A stretch of DNA of 64,000 bases. Origin: Schistocerca nitens. Lineage: Eukaryota > Arthropoda > Insecta > Orthoptera > Acrididae. How positions within the stretch are numbered: the stretch's first letter is position 1; each line of letters starts with the position of its first letter. The notes below the pieces were generated by a model. The model saw only the letters and a program-made list of their open reading frames with translations. It made no database searches and was not told where the DNA came from. The stretch is from positions 619,619,000 to 619,682,999 of the forward strand of contig NC_064617.1 in the NCBI RefSeq assembly GCF_023898315.1. The letters are read 5' to 3'. Positions 1-12,118 of this stretch are shown in pieces. The position numbers and the translations under genes were made by a program.

Positions 1-105
1 GACATCACACACATCCATGCCCGAGACAGGATTCGAACCTGCAACCGTAGGGATAGCGCGGTTCCAGACTGAAGCGCCTAGAACCGCTCGCCAACATCGG
101 CCGGC
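1..105 (-). mobile_element. tRNA-derived SINE, family A, cut by window edge
   Basis: Reverse complement shows a tRNA-like head that begins GCCGGCCGATG and contains the B-box-like GGTTCGAATCC. The body continues off the left edge of the window. It matches at least eleven other copies here (family A). Head present, tail not visible. Confidence 0.85.
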
Positions 106-556
106 GTGATATGTGGGCATTGCTTATTCGCAAGATGGATTCGTTCGATGTCTGAGTATTTGTGTTCCATGATCGGATTTTCATTGATTTTAGCAGTGAA
201 GTTGTTATGTTTGGTACGAGCGGAAAGGAGCTTGAGTGTTACCAGTTCCTTGTTTTACGATATCTGTAGCTTTCACACATGGGACACAATCTGATATCAG
301 TCATTCAATCCCAAGAGTACTTCTGTTAACTAATAATTCTCCAAATCCATTTAAATTGTTTCTTGTTTTTATGATGATCGCACCTTCGTTCATGTGCTGT
401 CTGCATATGAAGCTCACTTGCCAAGTATATGCACTTTACTACAAGCATGTGTCTGATTCTATCCACTTGCTTTTGAATTAACTACATAACGTGCAACCAC
501 AGACTTCCTATCGTTTGCACTTCCTAGATCATTGATTTAATAAATACTACACAGGC
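106..556. other. No gene seen
   Basis: AT-rich sequence. Short open frames here have no recognisable domain or coding character. Confidence 0.6.
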
Positions 557-569
557 TGTAACACTTATG

Positions 570-757
570 CCGGCCGCTGTGGCCGAGCGTTTCTAGGTGC
601 TTCAGAACGGAACCGCGGTGCTGCTACGGTCACAGGTTTGAATCCTGCCTCGGTCATGGATTTTTGTGATGTCCTTAGGTTAGTTAGGTTTAAGCAGTTC
701 TAAGTCTAGGGGACTGAAGAACTCAGATGTTAAGTGCTTAGAGCCATTTGAACCATT
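570..757 (+). mobile_element. tRNA-derived SINE, family A, with target-site duplication
   Basis: Complete copy: tRNA-like head, body with the family motif CTTAGGTTAGTTAGGTTTAA, and tail ending GAGCCATTTGAACCATT. It is flanked by 13-bp direct repeats TGTAACACTTATG (557-569) and TGTAACACTTACG (758-770), one mismatch. This is the hallmark of LINE-driven target-primed insertion. Confidence 0.93.
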
Positions 758-770
758 TGTAACACTTACG

Positions 771-2141
771 TCTAAAGTAAGATGTGATGTTTATGTCTAA
801 AAAGGAACAATTATATCAAGTGGTGTGCTGACAGCGTATCTGATTATGTCTTTCTGTATATTTACCTGACCCTGTTTTAAACAATTTGTCCATTAGCAAG
901 AAAGCAGTATCAGCGAAACCAGACTAATTAAAACTAGTGCTTGATAATGACAAATTAAAGGTCAGTATATTCAGATCTACTCGATCTTACTACGGCCCTG
1001 TAAATCGGAATAAATAAAGAAGTGGTCCCTGTGCGAAAATCCATAAATTGTGTGAAATAAATTTCTTACCTCGTATTGGTGTCGCCTTGGGTAACGCTTT
1101 GTTCTGCTCTCAGTACTATCAAACTAGCCACAGTTGCAAAAGACAAAATGCAAGTTATTTGACTGAGACACATTTAGAATTTGTTTAAATTAATACAAAT
1201 AGGAATTGGGAGGCGGAGCATGACTGAAGAGAATGACTGTAATATCTTACTTGAAAAACTTACTATATTGCAACTGTTAAGCCACATCAAAGAAATTACA
1301 TGTACGCAAGGAAATGATCTTTACAAAAAAATACACTAAAAACTTGGGGTTACATACAATGCTGGTCTCATTCAAATTCGTTCTACAGAAAAAGCGCCTA
1401 AATACGTGAATATTGATTACCTTATTATAGACCGATGTAACAATATGTAGAAAGATTCTTCATCAGAGTATTATAATAATACTAGTAGCATTTTCTTAAT
1501 TAATTTTACTTCAAATCTTATTTCTTCCATAAATCATCACTAGACAACGCTGAAATTATTTCACTGAATATTTAATATTAAGCGACTGCCTACTCCTGAG
1601 TATCGCAGCAGATACTGCCAGTCCCCGGCGCGCTACCCCTGCAACTCCCCGAGCAACAATTGCCTGTCACTGCGCGACCTAACATAAGCTATTTCTCACA
1701 CAAACTCTGCTTCGCAGCGTTCTTTCGCACGTATATCATTGTAATCGATATATCGCTTATGCTCTTGGATAAGACGTTAAAATTTACAATTTTCTTTATG
1801 TGTACCTACTTCAAATTATAATTTTGTTGCGACTGCCACTACTTGAACACGTGCTTTCATATGCACTTTCGTCCCGAACAACTAATGCAATTGCTAAATT
1901 ACTAATAATCCTTCACGTCTCAGCAGCAAACATCAGCCCCTTTAAAATATTGCTACTCCCCTTCTTTGCATGGCCCTTTCAGCTAAAATTGTAAGAAAAT
2001 GAAACGCCCACAGCCATCCCTTATGATTTTATTTATTTTGCAGCTACCAATTTCGGTGCCTCTGTGATCCATGTTCAGGCCGTAATTGATGCTGAAGGGA
2101 TTGACACGATCCCTAAGTATACCGTTGGCAATTGACGGTTG
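771..2141. other. No gene seen; AT-rich, one recurrent motif near the end
   Basis: No coding region recognised. A GC-richer patch lies at about 1610-1680. A TTTCGGTG...CCATGTTCAGG motif at 2050-2079 recurs elsewhere in the window (see findings). Confidence 0.55.
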
Positions 2142-2347
2142 GAAAAAAAATGGTTCAAAATGGCTCTGAGCACTATGGGACTCAACTGCTGAGGTCATTA
2201 GTCCCCTAGAACTTAGAACTAGTTAAACCTAACTAACCTAAGGACATCACAAACATCCATGCCCGAGGCAGGATTCGAACCTGCGACCGTAGCGGTCTTG
2301 CGGTTCCAGACTGCAGAGCCTTTAACCGCACGGCCACTTCGGCCGGC
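2142..2347 (-). mobile_element. tRNA-derived SINE, family A
   Basis: Full-length reverse-strand copy with A-rich junction, tail (AATGGTTCAAAATGGCTCTG), body and tRNA-like head ending at GGCCGGC. Flanking direct repeats are not clear. Confidence 0.92.
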
Positions 2348-3092
2348 GGTCATAGTTCGGAAATGTGAAATTAAATATGATTTAGAAGAAAGAAGGAACG
2401 GAAACGAAAATTAATACAAAAAGTGATAACTGTCGTGAAACATCACGCATATAATATCTCGCCTTGTAAGGAAACAGACGGTGTGTATATTACAATTTAA
2501 TAAATTAACTGGAACTATTCACAACCAGCGATTTGGGACCATTGTCGATAATTTAGTTGAATAAAATGACACTCAAATATTGTCATAAAGTGCCTATTTT
2601 AGTTTCTTAGACATTATTACCATGAATAACTAACTATTCTTTAAAAAAATATCTACTATTAATCGTGCGAGTAAGACATAATAAACATAAACTTCCATCG
2701 TAATTACACCTTTTAATCGTTGGAATATGCATTCAGTATGCAGTTATCATGAACATCCTCGCCTTGTATCTAACACTGACTGACGTCAAGAATAACGTCA
2801 CGTATTACAAGTGGGTGTGTCATCTAACCGGAATTGACATTCGAGGAGCAGAACTTAACACAAGAGAGTCACTGGGACAGTAGTCTCTCGTACATGAAGA
2901 ACAGCGTCCAAGTTCCAACCCACCCCTGACAGTGATTGGTTATAATACCGGTATTGCACCTCCATTCATATACGCTAGGGATTTATGCTCGTTCCCTAAA
3001 AGTTCTCGGCTGGACCCAGTATTCTTTCCTCATTTTTGTGAGAATGGGACCAGTAAGGCTCATTATACTTATTTCAACCATCATATAAAACA
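2348..3092. other. No gene seen
   Basis: AT-rich sequence without recognised domains or long repeats. Confidence 0.55.
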
Positions 3093-3094
3093 TA

Positions 3095-4548
3095 CAGTAT
3101 GTGATCAAAAGTATCCGGACACCCGGCTGAAAATAACTTACAAGTTCGTGGTGCCCTCCATCGGAAATGCTGGAATTCAGTATGGTGTTGGCGTACCCTT
3201 AGCCGTAATGACAGCTTCCACTCTCGTAGACATACGTTCAGTTAGGTCCTGGAAGGTTTCATGGGGAATGGCAGCCCATTCTTCACGGAGTGCTGAACTG
3301 AGGAAAGGCATCGATGTCGGTTGGAGAGGCCTGGCAGGAAGTTGGCGTTTCAAAACATTCCGAAGGTGTTCTATAGGGTACAGGTCAGGACTTTGTCCAG
3401 GTCAGTCAATTACAGGAATGTTATTGTCGTGAAACCAATCAGCCAGAGGCCACGCATTGTGAACAGGTGCTCGATCGTGTTGAAAGATGCAATCGCCGTC
3501 CCCGAATTGCTCTTCAACAGTGTAAAGACTGTGCTTATAAAATCAACGTAGGCCTGTGCTCTGACAGTACCAAGCAAAACAAAAAGGGGTGCAAGCCCCC
3601 TCCATGAAAAACACGACCACACCATAACACCACCGCCTCCAAATTTTACTGTTGGCACTACACACACTGGCAGATGACGTTCACCGGGCATTCGCCATAC
3701 CCACACCCTGCCATTAGGTCGCCACATTGTGTACCGTGATTCTTCACTCCGCACAACTTTTTTCCAGTGTTCAATCGTCCCGTGTCTACGCACCTTACAC
3801 CAAAGGAGACGTCGTTCTGCATTTACTGGCGTGATGTGTGACTTATGAGCAGGCGCTCGACCATGAAATCCACTTTTTCTCACCTACCGCCTAACTGTCA
3901 TAGTAATTGCAGTGGATCCTGATGCAGTTTTGAAATCCTATGTCATGGTCTGGATAGATGTCTGACTATGTATTCATTATGACCCTCTTCAACTGTCGGC
4001 AGTCTGTGTCAGTCAACAGACGAAAAAAGAAATGTGTGGGAAATCCTATGGGACTTAACTGTTAAGGTCATCAGTCCCTAAGCTTACACACTACTTAACC
4101 TAAATTATCCTAAGGACAAACACACACCCATGCCCGAGGGAGGACTCGAACCTCCGCCGGAACCAGCGACACACTCCATGACTGCAGCGCCCTAGACCGC
4201 TCGGCTAATCCCGCGCGGCAGTCAGCAGACGAGGTCGGCCTGTACGCTTTTGTGCTGTACGTGTCCTTTCACGTTTCCACTTCACTATCACATCGGAAAC
4301 AGTGGAGTTAGGGATGTTTTGGAGTGTAGAAATCTCGTGTACATACGTGTGACACAAGTGATACCCAATCACTTGACCACGTTCGAAGTACGTGAGTACC
4401 GCGAAGGACCCCATTATGCTCTCTCTCACGTCTAATGAATATTTAGGTCGCTGATATAGAGACCCTGGTAGTAGGTGGCAGCACAACGCACCTAATATGC
4501 AAAAACATATGTTTTTGGGGGTGTCCTGATACTTTTGCTCACATACTG
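3095..4548 (-). mobile_element. Tc1-like DNA transposon, decayed, carrying a SINE
   Basis: Terminal inverted repeats are CAGTATGTGATCAAAAGTAT at the left and its near-complement ending CACATACTG at 4548, with TA on both sides (3093-3094, 4549-4550). Transposase remnants read on the minus strand. The N-terminal helix-turn-helix part is at 4205-4486 and the catalytic part at 3410-3883 (GRVWVWRMPGERH, GGGGVMVWSCFSW). The first catalytic Asp context reads SEES instead of (N/S)DES, and the frame is broken. The copy at 10899-12118 belongs to the same family. Family-B SINE sits inside at 4023-4218. Confidence 0.93.
4023..4218 (-). mobile_element. tRNA-derived SINE, family B, inside the Tc1 element
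   Basis: Reverse complement begins GCCGCGCGGGATTAGCCGAG and contains GGTTCGAGTCCTCCCTCGGG. It is flanked by CAGTCAACAGACG (4010-4022) and CAGTCAGCAGACG (4219-4231). The sister transposon has this target site once and uninterrupted near 11809-11822, which confirms the insertion. Confidence 0.95.
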
Positions 4549-4550
4549 TA

Positions 4551-5629
4551 GTAATCGGAAATGATGCCTGTAGGCCTTTTTGACAGTAAGAATTAAGATG
4601 ACGTAAGACCTAAAGTTTAAAGAAAGCTTTTTGTTTATTATAATAGAAATATTTCGGTTTGAAAAGTACGTTTTTATATGTCCAGTTAGTCATCTTTAAA
4701 AAATTTTCTTTTACGAATTACGATAAATTATCTGCGACTTAGTTTGTACCGAGGAAGATACCTGACTACATTAATACATGACTGGAGGAACCTCTTGAAA
4801 CACTTTAATTATTTCGTTCTAGTTTTTCTCCATCCTCGTTTATTAGTAAAATCTGATTGTATGAGTATTTAATGTGATCATAATGACTTGAGTGTGGAGT
4901 CAGTGATTCTTAAGTTTACGAGTTTAGTTAGAATATTTGCAAGAACATTTTTCCACTTTGCCATACACATTTATTACATGCCTTAAAAAGGAACAGAAAT
5001 TTTATAGTTGAGCAGGAATCATAAATCACATAATTATAATTATAGATTCCTTCATGGTTATTAGAATAATGGAACTTACAAATTAATGTTAAGCAAATGA
5101 TACCAGTAAACAGAGTGAAAGAAATTATACAAGTAATTTTATTCCACGAAAGATTGCATCTGGCCATGCGTAGGTCAAAACGTTTCGTCATTCCTTACTA
5201 AGCCACTTGAAACGATAGCCTCTAGAGCGTATTCAGTTAATTGGTTTCTTATCGGCGTGATTAAACTCCTCGAACTTTATAAGCAGAACGATCAGCCAGT
5301 AGTAAGTAGTTAGTTAACCGCCTCTGAGTTACATCCAGTAGCACGAGGGGAGAAACACTCCAGCAATGAAAGGTTAGTCTTCCTTCCTTCATTTAAAACT
5401 CGTTGCTTAAGTAAGTGTGAGTAAAACCATTTTCTAACTCCATTTGTTCTCAAACAAAGTGCACGTAATCAGAATTAAAATATTCCATGACAATAGTTCC
5501 TGAACTGTTAGATAGAATTTAATTTTATTCATAGGATTTTTAGTATAATTTTATAGATACCGTTTTCATCGTCGGCGAAGTACTTCGATTTGTTGAGTTC
5601 TGTAAAACACTTCGTATTAAAAGGTTGTG
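4551..5629. other. No gene seen
   Basis: AT-rich sequence. No domain, RNA gene or long repeat was recognised. Confidence 0.55.
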
Positions 5630-5643
5630 TGGTCGTACTGAAA

Positions 5644-5850
5644 AAATGTTCAAAACTGTGTGAATTCCTGTGGGACCAAACTGTTGAGGTCATCGGTCCC
5701 TAGACTTAAACAGTACTTTAAAGTAACTTAAACTACCTTATGCAAAGAACAACACACACACCCATGCCCGAGGGAGGACTTGGACCTCCGGAGAGAGGGG
5801 CCATGCAATCCGTGACATGGCGCCTCAAACCACGCGGCCACTACACGTGA
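5644..5850 (-). mobile_element. tRNA-derived SINE, family B variant
   Basis: Tail GAATTCCTGTGGGACCAAAC, body GGTCATCGGTCCCTAGACTT and a diverged tRNA-like head ending near CACGCGGCCACTACACG. Flanks TGGTCGTACTGAAA (5630-5643) and TGGTCGTGCTCAAA (5851-5864) match at 12 of 14 positions. Confidence 0.9.
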
Positions 5851-6152
5851 TGGTCGTGCTCAAAGTATGTATCAAGGTTTCTGTAGTAACCTTTGCACCA
5901 TAATCCTACTGATGTTAAATGATTGAACTGCTAGAACGAATTTCACTTGGATATTTTAGGAGAATATAAAACTGTATTTAAAAAATCTGTGGGTTTCTGT
6001 GACAAAGATTTACCGGATTGTCAGTACAAACGGTCCATCTCTCGTTTCTCATCTTAAGCTTCTAAAGGTGTTACCCAACTAATTTGAACTAAAGCTTGCG
6101 CCTTACCTCATGCGAAATGTGTTAGTATCACAAGTGTATTTTGAATATTCCA

Positions 6153-7594
6153 CACATCAAAAAAAAGTTTTGCGTCACCTCGGCTCCGGGAGTTCCGGAA
6201 ACTGTACAGAAAATTGAAAGAGAGATCAACATAAACATCATTTCCTCTCTTTTTATTGCTCCTGAAAACCACACACTGCATGTTATGCCACCATCCAGCG
6301 AGACCTTCACAGGTGGTGGTCCAGATTGCTGTACACACCTGTACCTCCAATACCCAGTAGCACGTCCTCTTGCATTGATGCATGCCTGTATTCGTCGTGG
6401 ACTACCTCGATAAGTTCATCAAGGCACTGTTGGTCCAGATTGTCCCACACCTCAACCGCGATTCGGCGTAGATTACTTACAGTGGCTGGTGAGTCCCGTC
6501 GTCCATAAACAGCCCTTCTCAACGTACACCAGATATGTTCGATAGGGTCCATGTCTGGAGAACATCCTGCCACTGTAGTAGAGCGATGTCGTTATCCTGA
6601 AGGAAGACATTCACAAGATGAGCACGTCTTCCATGAAGACGAATGGCTCGCCAATATGCCGCCGATATGGTTGCGCTATCGATCGGAGGATGGCATTCAC
6701 GTATCGTACAGCCGTTACGGCGACTTCCATGGCCACTAGCGACGTACGTCGGCCCTACATAATGGCACCCCAAAACATCACGGAACATCCACCTTTCTTT
6801 ACTCGCTGGACAGTGTGTCTAAGTAGATCAGCCTGACCGGGTTGCCTCCAGACAAGTCTCCGACGATTGTCTGGTTCAAGGCATATGCGACACTCATCGG
6901 TGAAGAGAATGTGATGCCAGTCTTGGAGCGGTCCATTCGGCATGTTGTTGGGCCCATCTATATCGCGCTGAACGGTGCCTTGGTTGCAAAGATGGACCTC
7001 GCCAAGGACGTTGGAAGTTGCGCATCACGCATTCTGATGCGCACACTTTGAGTCGTAACATTACGTCCTGTGGCTGCACGAAAAGCATTATTCAACATTG
7101 TGGCGTTGGTGTCAGGGTTCCTCCGAGCCATAATTCGTAGGTATCTGCCATTCACTGCAGTAGTAGCCCTTGGGCGGCCTGAGCGAGTCATGTCATCGAC
7201 TGTTCCTGTCTCTCTGTATCTCCTCCATGTCCGAATAACATCGTTTTGGTTCACTCTGAGACGCCTGGATACATCCCTTGTTGAGAGCCCTTCCTGGCAC
7301 AAAGTAACAATGCGGAAGCGCTCGAACCGCGGTATTGACTGTCTAGGCATGGTTGAACTATAGACAACACGAGCCGTGTACTTCCCTCCTGGTGGAATAA
7401 CTGGAACTGATTGACTGTCGGACCCGCTACGTCTATTACGTGCTGCTCATGGATGGTTGTTTATATCTTTGCGCAGTTTTAGTAACATCTCTGAAGAGTC
7501 AAAGGGAATGTGTCTGTGATACAATATCCACAGTCAACGTCCATCTTCAGGAGTGCTGGGAACCGGGGTGATGCTAAACTTTTTCTGATATGTG
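6153..7594 (-). mobile_element. Tc1-like DNA transposon, frameshifted transposase
   Basis: Inverted termini CACATCAAAAAAAAGTTTTG (left) and the complement of CACATATCAGAAAAAGTTTA (right, ending 7594) with TA after the right end. Minus-strand transposase starts with MPRQSIPRFERFRIVTLCQE at 7350, a helix-turn-helix region followed by GRPRATT. Catalytic blocks ILFTDECR, FLQDND and SPDMDPIEHIW are all visible but lie in different frames (6755-6943, 6519-6788, 6307-6573). The copy therefore keeps the DDE residues yet is inactive through several frameshifts. Confidence 0.9.
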
Positions 7595-7919
7595 TATATT
7601 CGGGAATCCGAAGGACATAGTTTCAACTAGAAATTTAAATATAGAAATAATACAACAATATTTGTGTAAATTTTTCGCCAGATACTCGCGTCCCAGATAT
7701 CAAGAGCAAACTCAGATTTTCAATAATTTTTATCGTCCGAGCTGACTATAGTCCAATCAGGTAGCACTCTCTAGGGAATTTTTGTATAATACGAGCACAG
7801 TTACGGCTGTTTCATGTGAGAGAAATGTGAATATACGTTAAATCGAGCCTCGACTAGGTGAGTACTCCATGTCAACTGTACTCTTTTAGATTCATAAAGC
7901 AATTAGTGGGAAACTGCAT
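7595..7919. other. No gene seen
   Basis: AT-rich spacer between the Tc1 element and the LINE remnant. Confidence 0.5.
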
Positions 7920-8228
7920 CATAAAAGACAGCAAGTCTGAAAATAAATTAAGATAGGCTCATACGATTTGTTGATCTATAAAAAGCGTTCGATAGTGTAA
8001 AATGGTGCCAGATGTTCGAAATTCCGAGGAAAACGGTAGTGAGCTACAGGAAAAGACGGATGTACGAGAATCAAGAGGAAATAACAAGACTAAGAAGTCC
8101 TCGGCTTCCAAAGTGTGTAAGACGGGGATACAGTCTTTCATCCCTAATGTTCAATCTATACCTACAAGACACAATCATGACAACAGAAGAAAAGTTCAAC
8201 TGTGGGACTAAAATTGAAGGTGAAAGTA

Positions 8229-10008
8229 CAGGGTGATTATAATTAAAGTTAAACTTTCAAAACCCTGTAGAAATAACACCACTGGTCAGAATGACGTTCA
8301 ATTGCAACGGAATATTATCGGAGAAAAGGGAACACGAATGGCAGAAGAAATATAAATAGTCACAGAATGTAGCAATAGACCGTGCTGTAAGCATCACAGT
8401 TTAATAGTGGTCGTCTACAAATGACAAATGAATCATACAACAATACCTAAGGCGTACGTTTGACGTTAAACACACTGTACTACTCAGTGTGCATGGGTGT
8501 ACAGGTGATACTGTTAGTTACGTAAGCCCATCCATCACGGCGACGTCTTATCATATTGGATAGGAAAAATCGGTTTTTAATTGTCCTGAGGCCACAAACC
8601 GCATTTAAAGCATTAATCAGAATCAAATTGGATTATTAATTTCCGCGTGACTGGCGCAAAACATGTTCAATATGTTGTCCACCGTTTTCTGCATCAAGTT
8701 GTAATCGAGAAACAGCATTATCCACAACTGCATGAAGTGTTTCGAGGGTCACGTTCAGAATGTGTTGCGCATTGCGTCCCTTCACTGCAGCTACGTTTAC
8801 AGTCGGAACGCTGAACGCAACATCTTTCAGGTAGCCCCACAGCCAGAAGTCACACGGATTAAGATCGGGTGATGGGGATGGCCAGGCTATAGGGAAATGG
8901 CGCTGATAATTCTAACATTTCCGACATGGCGCTTCAGCAGCTGCTTAACTGGATTTGCAATGTCCAGAGGTGCAACATCTTGCATAAAAATGATCCAATC
9001 CACGCATCCACGCTGTTAGAGGGCTGTAATGACGTGGTTGCGCAAAAGACAGTCATAGCCCTTACCAGTGACGGTACAGGTAGAAGTACGGGAAGCACCC
9101 GTCTTTTCGAGTATGGCCCTATGATAGGTGATGCCGTAAACCCGCAACACACAGTGACCGTTTCAAGATGAAGTGGTACTGGTTCATTTGCGTGTGGATT
9201 TTCCGTTTCCCATATTTCTGTGTATTGACATATACGGTCAGATGTCGACAAAATCTTCCATGGCCAATCATTGTCCACTTCCATGCGAGCATGAAATTCT
9301 AAAGCGAATTTCTCTCTTGCAGGCAGGTCAACAGGAAGCAACTCGTGCACATGGGTAATTTTGAATAATTTTGAATGGATAGCAAAGAAGGATATTTCGT
9401 AGGATTTTACGCACTGTGCTCACAGGTATGTCCAATGTTCGGGTAATTCTCCATGCACCACACGTGTGCACACCACCATTCGTATCCTCCTGCGTTGCTG
9501 TGGCCACTGCTTCCACTGGCATCGAATCAATGCGTTTCCTCCCTCTACCAGGTTGCACACCAAAAGAACCCGTCTCTTCGAATTTACGAATCATTTTCTC
9601 CAGACCCACGGCAGTCATCTGACCGACGCCTTTTTTCAAACCCTTCAGTGCCCAGAACTTCTGCAGAGCGAAATATGCACAGTCATCATTATTGTAATAC
9701 AGCTTTACAAGCAGAGCGCAATTACTGCTTTGAGACGTCACAGCGACAGTGGTAGACGCGAAAGGAGGAAAAGCCGTGTACCCAGCGTGTTTATACCAAT
9801 TTTAATGGGTCGTGCGCATGGCAGGTGTTTTCATTTACGTATTCTGACCCATACAACGCCATCTGTTGATCAATTTTCACTCTATTTTCTCTTCTGCCAT
9901 ACGTCTTCCCCCTTCTCCGATAATATTACGTTTTAATTTGACGTCATTCTCACTAGTGGTCTTATTTCTACAGCGTTTTAAAGCGTAACTTTAATTAAAA
10001 TCACCTTG
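8229..10008 (-). mobile_element. IS630/Tc1-mariner TIR transposon with ~65-bp inverted ends
   Basis: The left end starts CAGGGTGATTATAATTAAAG and the right end is its near-complement over roughly 65 bp, with TA at 8227-8228 and 10009-10010. Minus-strand transposase fragments: N-terminal part at 9328-9741 with ETGSFGVQPGRGRKRIDS and a helix-turn-helix (GLEKMIRKF), middle part at 8934-9350 with [12 protein letters not shown], and a C-terminal SPDLNPCDFWLWGYLKD block near 8820-8880. Frames are broken, so it is inactive. It is inserted in the LINE RT sequence, which resumes immediately to the right. Confidence 0.9.
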
Positions 10009-10074
10009 TATATCAACGATAAGATTTGTTGATGACATTGATATTCTCACTGAATGTGTAGAAGAAGTGCAGGA

Positions 10075-10272
10075 GCCGGCCGCGGTGGTCTCGCGGTTCT
10101 AGGCGCGCAGTCCGGAACCGTGCGACTGCTACGGTCGCAGGTTCGAATCCTGCCTCGGGCATGGATGTGTGTGATGTCCTTAGGTTAGTTAGGTTTAAGT
10201 AGTTCTAAGTTCTAGGGGACTTATGACCACAGCAGTTGAGTCCCATAGTGCTCAGAGCCATTTGAACCATTT
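10075..10272 (+). mobile_element. tRNA-derived SINE, family A, inside the LINE
   Basis: Complete copy from GCCGGCCGCGGTGGTC to GAGCCATTTGAACCATTT. Flanked by exact 11-bp repeats GAAGTGCAGGA at 10064-10074 and 10273-10283. The interrupted sequence is LINE RT just after the FVDD box. Confidence 0.95.
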
Positions 10273-10898
10273 GAAGTGCAGGATCTGTTGAAGAGACTGA
10301 ACAGTCTAATGAGTACACAATATGGTTTCAGATTAAACTGAAATAACAAAAATAATGAGAATTAGCAGAAAAGAGATTAACTTTAAAATTAATATCAAAG
10401 TTGGTTATCACGAAGTAGACGAAGCTAAGGAATTCTTGTACCTTGGAACCAAAATACACCATACTGGACGAAGAAAGGACAACATAAAAAACATATTAGC
10501 ACAGGCAAAGGGACGTTCCTGGCGAAGAGAAATCTACTGGTATCTAATGTAGGCCTTAATTCAATGAAAATTTTCGGAGAATGTTTGTGGAGGACACAAA
10601 AAAGCGTACTAGCATCGGCAAAGGGGCGTTACTGGCCAAGAGAAGTCTACTGTGTCAAATATAGGCCTTAATTCTGGGAATAAATATGTGAGAATGTACG
10701 TCGGCATAACAGAATTGTTTGGTAGTGAATTATGGGCAACGGAAAGACCGGAAAAAAAAAGAATTAAAGCGTTTGAGATGTGGTGCTACAAAAGAATGTT
10801 GAAAATCATGTTAACTGATAAGGAATGAGGAGGATCTCCTTAGAATCGGCGGAGAAAGGGACATATGGAAAACAGTGACAAGAAGAAGGGACAAGATA

Positions 10899-12118
10899 CA
10901 CTATGTGATCAAAAATATCCGGAAGCCTGGCTGAAAATGACTTTCAAGTTCGTGGCACCCTCAATCGGTAATGCTGGAATTCAATATGGTGTTGGTCCAC
11001 CCTCAACCTTGATGACAGCTTCCACTCTCGCAGGCATACGTTCAGTCAGGTGCCGGAAGTTTTCTTGGAGAACGACAGCCCATTCTTCACGGAGTGCTGC
11101 ACTGAGGAGAGGTAACGATGTCGGTCGGTACACCTGGCACGAAGTCGGCGTGTGTTCCTTAGGATTCTGGTCAGAACTCTGTGCAGGCCAGTCAATTACA
11201 GGGATGTTATTGTCGTGTAACCACTCCGCCACAGGCCGTTGCCTTATGAACAGGTGCTCGATTGTGTTGAAAGATGCAATCGCCATTCCCGAATTGCTCT
11301 TCAACAGTGGGAAGCCACAAGGTGCTTAAAACATCAATGTAGGCCTGTGCTGTGACAGTGAAACGCAAAACAACAAGGGGTACAAGCACCTTCCATGAAA
11401 AACACGACCACACCATAACACCACCTCCACCGAATTTTACTGTTGGCACCACACACGCTGGCATATGACGTTCACCAGGCATTCGCCATACCCACACCCT
11501 GCCGTCGGATCGCCACATTTTGTGCCGTGATTCGTCATTCCACACAACGTTTTTCCACTGTTCAATCGTCCAATATTTACGCTCCTTACACCAAGCGATG
11601 CGTCGTTTGGCATTTACCGGTGTGATGTGTGGCTTATGAGAAACCGCTCGACCAGGAAATCCAAGTTTTCTCGCCTCCCTCCTAACTGTCTTAGTACTTG
11701 CAGTGCATCCTGATGCTGTTTGGAATTCCTGTTTGATGGTCTGGATAGATGTCTGCCTACTACACATTACGACCCTCTTCAACAGTCGGCGGTCTGTGTC
11801 AGTCAACAGACGAGGTCGGTCTGTACACTTTTGTGCTGTACGTGTCCCTTCACGTTTCCACTTCACTATCACATCGGAAACAGTGGACCTAGGGATGTTT
11901 AGGAGTGTGTAAATCTCGTGCACAGACGTATGAGACAAGTGACACCCAATCACCTGACCACGTTCGAAGTCCCTGTTCTCCGCGAAGGGCCCCGTTCTGC
12001 TCTCTCACGATGTCTAATGACTACTCGGGTCGCTGGTACAGAGAACATGGCAGCACAATGCACCTAATATGAAAACGTATATTTCTGATGGTGTCGGGAT
12101 AGTTTAGTTCACATAGTG
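10899..12118 (-). mobile_element. Tc1-like DNA transposon, sister copy of 3095-4548
   Basis: Termini CACTATGTGATCAAAAATAT and ...TTCACATAGTG with TA duplications at 10897-10898 and 12119-12120. Same family as the copy at 3.1-4.5 kb but without its SINE. It is inserted in the LINE, whose C-terminal IGHVLRH block resumes right after the element. Confidence 0.94.
11207..11953 (-). pseudogene. Tc1-like transposase, main open frame
   Basis: A 248-residue open frame holds most of a DDE transposase. Residues 1-60 cover a second helix-turn-helix and a GTRTAQKCTDRPRLLT linker. WNDESRHKMW carries the first catalytic Asp, followed by GRVWVWRMPGERH and GGGGVMVWSCFSW. The second catalytic block reads FQHNRAPVHKA, where family members have Asp in place of the Asn, so activity is unlikely. 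The rest of the C-terminus (WLHDNNIP, SSDQNPKEH) lies in another frame at 10981-11304. The first residues of the N-terminus are also missing from this frame. Confidence 0.88.

Noticed and set aside
10100-10160. tRNA-like heads in all SINEs as tRNA genes
   Set aside because: They carry A/B boxes but continue into a common body and tail and are flanked by target-site duplications; cloverleaf stems are degraded.
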